This document shows, piece by piece, positions 22,248 through 23,825 of a stretch of 23,825 bases of DNA. Source of the stretch: a bacterium (GTDB lineage: Bacteria; Bacteroidota; Bacteroidia; Bacteroidales; Muribaculaceae); the NCBI GenBank assembly GCA_004563195.1, contig SFTJ01000057.1, positions 1 through 23,825 on the forward strand, given 5' to 3'. How positions within the stretch are numbered: position 1 is the first letter of the stretch; each line of letters opens with the position of its first letter. The position numbers were made by a program, and so were the translations under genes. The notes under the pieces are model-generated. The model ran no database searches and was not told the DNA's origin. It worked only from the letters and a program-made list of their open reading frames with translations.

Positions 22248-23357
22248 TCAGTCGATGATAAGCATAGCGTCGCCGTAAGCGCCGAACTTATAGCCTTCCT
22301 TGATAGCCACTTCGTAAGCCTTCATTACGTTTTCGTAGCCACCGAAAGCGGCTGCCATCATCAGCATCACCGATTCGGTCATTGCCGGTCCGTCGTCCTC
22401 GCTGTTCTTGTTGGCGTTAGGACCGAGTTTCGACATGTGGAAGTTGGTGACCATAGCATCGCACACGGTGAAATCGTAAGGCGGGAAGATAAACTTGTTG
22501 GTCCAACCCGAGTAGGGCTTGATGTGTCCGTTCATACCCACAGTGCTCTCTATGGCGCGCATAGTAGATGTGCCAACGGCGCAAATGTGATGACCGGTGT
22601 CCTTGGCGCGATTCACTTGCTCCACGAGGGTTTCGTTAACCTCCATCTGCTCGCTGTCGAGACGGTGCTTAGTGAGGTCTTCAACGTCGATTTCGCGGAA
22701 ATTACCAAGTCCGATGTGCAGAGTGAGGTAGCCTTCCTCGATGCCGATAATCTCCATGCGGCGAAGCAATTCGCGGCTGAAGTGCAAGCTGGCGGCAGGT
22801 GCAGCCACAGCACCTTCCACGCGAGCCTTGAGGAACTGGTAGCGTTCCACATCATCTTCTTCGGGCTCGTCGCGAACTATATAGTTAGGCAGCGGAGTTT
22901 GGCCCAAGGCATAAAGGTTTTTCTTAAATTCATCGTGGTCGCCATCGTAGAGGAAGCGAAGTGTGCGTCCGCGCGAGGTGGTGTTGTCGATTACTTCAGC
23001 CACGATAGTATCGTCGAGGTCGAAGTAGAGTTTATTGCCTATGCGAATCTTGCGGGCGGGGTCAACGAGAACGTCCCACAACTTATGCTCGGCATTGAGT
23101 TCGCGCAGCAAGAACACTTTTATCTTGGCGCCGGTCTTTTCCTTATTTCCGATTAAACGAGCGGGGAACACGCGAGTGTCGTTGAACACGAACAAGTCGC
23201 CCTCATCGAAGTAATTCAATATTTCCTTAAATATACGGTGTTCTATCTCACCGGTTTTGCGGTGCAATACCATCATTGGCACCTCGTCGCGCACTGCACT
23301 CGGATGCTGGGCTATCAGCTCCTCGGGCAAATCAAAGTTAAATTCCGATAATTTCAT
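22248..23357 (-). CDS. queA: S-adenosylmethionine:tRNA ribosyltransferase-isomerase
   Basis: This 369-residue cytosolic enzyme transfers and rearranges the ribosyl group of SAM onto preQ1 in tRNA, making epoxyqueuosine at position 34. Family landmarks are clear: LPEELIAQHPSAVRDEVPMM at the start, FVFNDTRVFPARLIGNK near residue 55, WDVLVDPARKIRIGN near 95, TPLPNYIVRD near 155, VEGAVAAPAASLHFS near 180, and CAVGTSTMRAIES near 265. The length is close to the usual 345-370. The gene starts 30 bp after truB on the same strand, so the two tRNA-modification genes are probably co-transcribed, and a good terminator follows. Confidence 0.96.
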   Translation of the reverse strand: MKLSEFNFDLPEELIAQHPSAVRDEVPMMVLHRKTGEIEHRIFKEILNYFDEGDLFVFNDTRVFPARLIGNKEKTGAKIKVFLLRELNAEHKLWDVLVDPARKIRIGNKLYFDLDDTIVAEVIDNTTSRGRTLRFLYDGDHDEFKKNLYALGQTPLPNYIVRDEPEEDDVERYQFLKARVEGAVAAPAASLHFSRELLRRMEIIGIEEGYLTLHIGLGNFREIDVEDLTKHRLDSEQMEVNETLVEQVNRAKDTGHHICAVGTSTMRAIESTVGMNGHIKPYSGWTNKFIFPPYDFTVCDAMVTNFHMSKLGPNANKNSEDDGPAMTESVMLMMAAAFGGYENVMKAYEVAIKEGYKFGAYGDAMLIID

Positions 23358-23387
23358 TTCGTTTCCGCTATGTTGGTTGTTTTCTAC

Positions 23388-23825
23388 TTAATTTTCTATT
23401 TCTTCGGGCATCACCATCTGTGCCTCCTCGAGCAAATCGAGCATATCGGGCACTTGCAGACAGTCGTCTACGCGCACTCCGCCCACTCGAGTGCGTCGCA
23501 AGGCAGTGAGATGCGCTCCACTACCTAGTGCTTGACCTATATCACGTGCCAGGGCGCGTATGTATGTGCCCTTGCTGCACACCACGCGTATCTCTATTCG
23601 CGGCATCGAGTAGTTGAGCAGTTCTATCTCATCTATCACCAATTCCTTGGCTTTTAGCTCCACTTCCTTGCCCTTGCGAGCCATCTTATAGGCGCGATGT
23701 CCGTCGACCTTGCACGCTGAGTAGGACGGCGGCACTTGCTTGATGCTTCCCACAAATTGCTGCCGAAGCACTTGCTCCACTTGCTCGCGAGTGATATGCT
23801 CGGTGGGATATGTGGCATCGATGGG
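23388..23825 (-). CDS. truB: tRNA pseudouridine(55) synthase, C-terminal part
   Basis: The gene runs off the right edge of the window. The 145 codons present, read from the window end, start with PIDATYPTEHITREQVEQV and contain the TruB landmarks FVGSIKQVPPSYSACKVDG, RAYKMARKGKEVEL and VVCSKGTYIRALARDIG, then AHLTALRRTRVGG. TruB makes pseudouridine 55 in the T-loop of tRNAs. The catalytic Asp lies in the N-terminal part outside the window. The stop codon is 30 bp before queA. Confidence 0.95.
   Translation of the reverse strand, partial: PIDATYPTEHITREQVEQVLRQQFVGSIKQVPPSYSACKVDGHRAYKMARKGKEVELKAKELVIDEIELLNYSMPRIEIRVVCSKGTYIRALARDIGQALGSGAHLTALRRTRVGGVRVDDCLQVPDMLDLLEEAQMVMPEEIEN

Noticed and set aside
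22437..23156. A 239-codon plus-strand open frame opposite queA
   Set aside because: queA is certain on the minus strand, and the opposite product has no recognisable pattern.

Overview
The window looks like a chromosomal segment of a Bacteroidales bacterium, most likely close to Muribaculaceae or Porphyromonadaceae (inference). The evidence is Bacteroidota-type promoters (TTTG, about 20 bp, TAnnTTTG), a succinate/acetyl-CoA transferase, paired CD225-domain proteins, DUF4230 proteins, an OmpA-like/TPR lipoprotein and a truB-queA pair. Most genes are ordinary housekeeping or envelope genes. Two stretches are clearly accessory.

Layout. 1-2400: a SWIM-protein-like helical-repeat gene on the minus strand, a decayed IS4-type (DUF4372-like) transposase remnant at its 5' side, and a small two-helix membrane protein. 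2497-3645: a secreted N-acetylmuramoyl-L-alanine amidase. 3759-6582: a 2.8 kb phage remnant. It holds a truncated phage gene, a terminase-small-subunit-like gene and the first 55 codons of a terminase large subunit, with cargo between them: a minus-strand orphan, a small exported TonB-C-like protein, and a probable orphan polymorphic-toxin domain plus immunity-like protein. The remnant is bracketed by a 94/97 bp direct repeat that is a copy of the tRNA-Leu terminator / amidase promoter intergenic region. 6714-6798: tRNA-Leu(UAA) with its own promoter and terminator.

6936-9953: a 1005-residue AlbA_2 plus WYL protein. 10183-13053: a probable minus-strand operon of argH, an aldo/keto reductase and a lipoprotein with a degenerate Rieske-like centre. 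13136-13272: a frameshifted remnant of a secreted protein. 13571-15625: a small membrane protein followed by acetyl-CoA hydrolase/succinate CoA-transferase. 15831-16821: two CD225 proteins, the second with a GYF_2 domain. 17033-18715: a TPR/OmpA-like lipoprotein. 19003-20312: two overlapping DUF4230 genes.

20335-22031: a self-contained unit in which a Fic enzyme with an AbiEi-like N-terminal domain is bracketed by near-identical 92/93 bp blocks, each with three copies of a 19-nt repeat. 22248-23825: queA and the 3' part of truB, both RNA-modification genes.

The parts most worth following up are the repeat-bracketed Fic unit and the phage remnant. In the remnant, two gene junctions carry a matching promoter-in-a-palindrome module: the same upstream octamer-like box, the same 18-nt spacer, a TATCTT box and a 9-nt loop.
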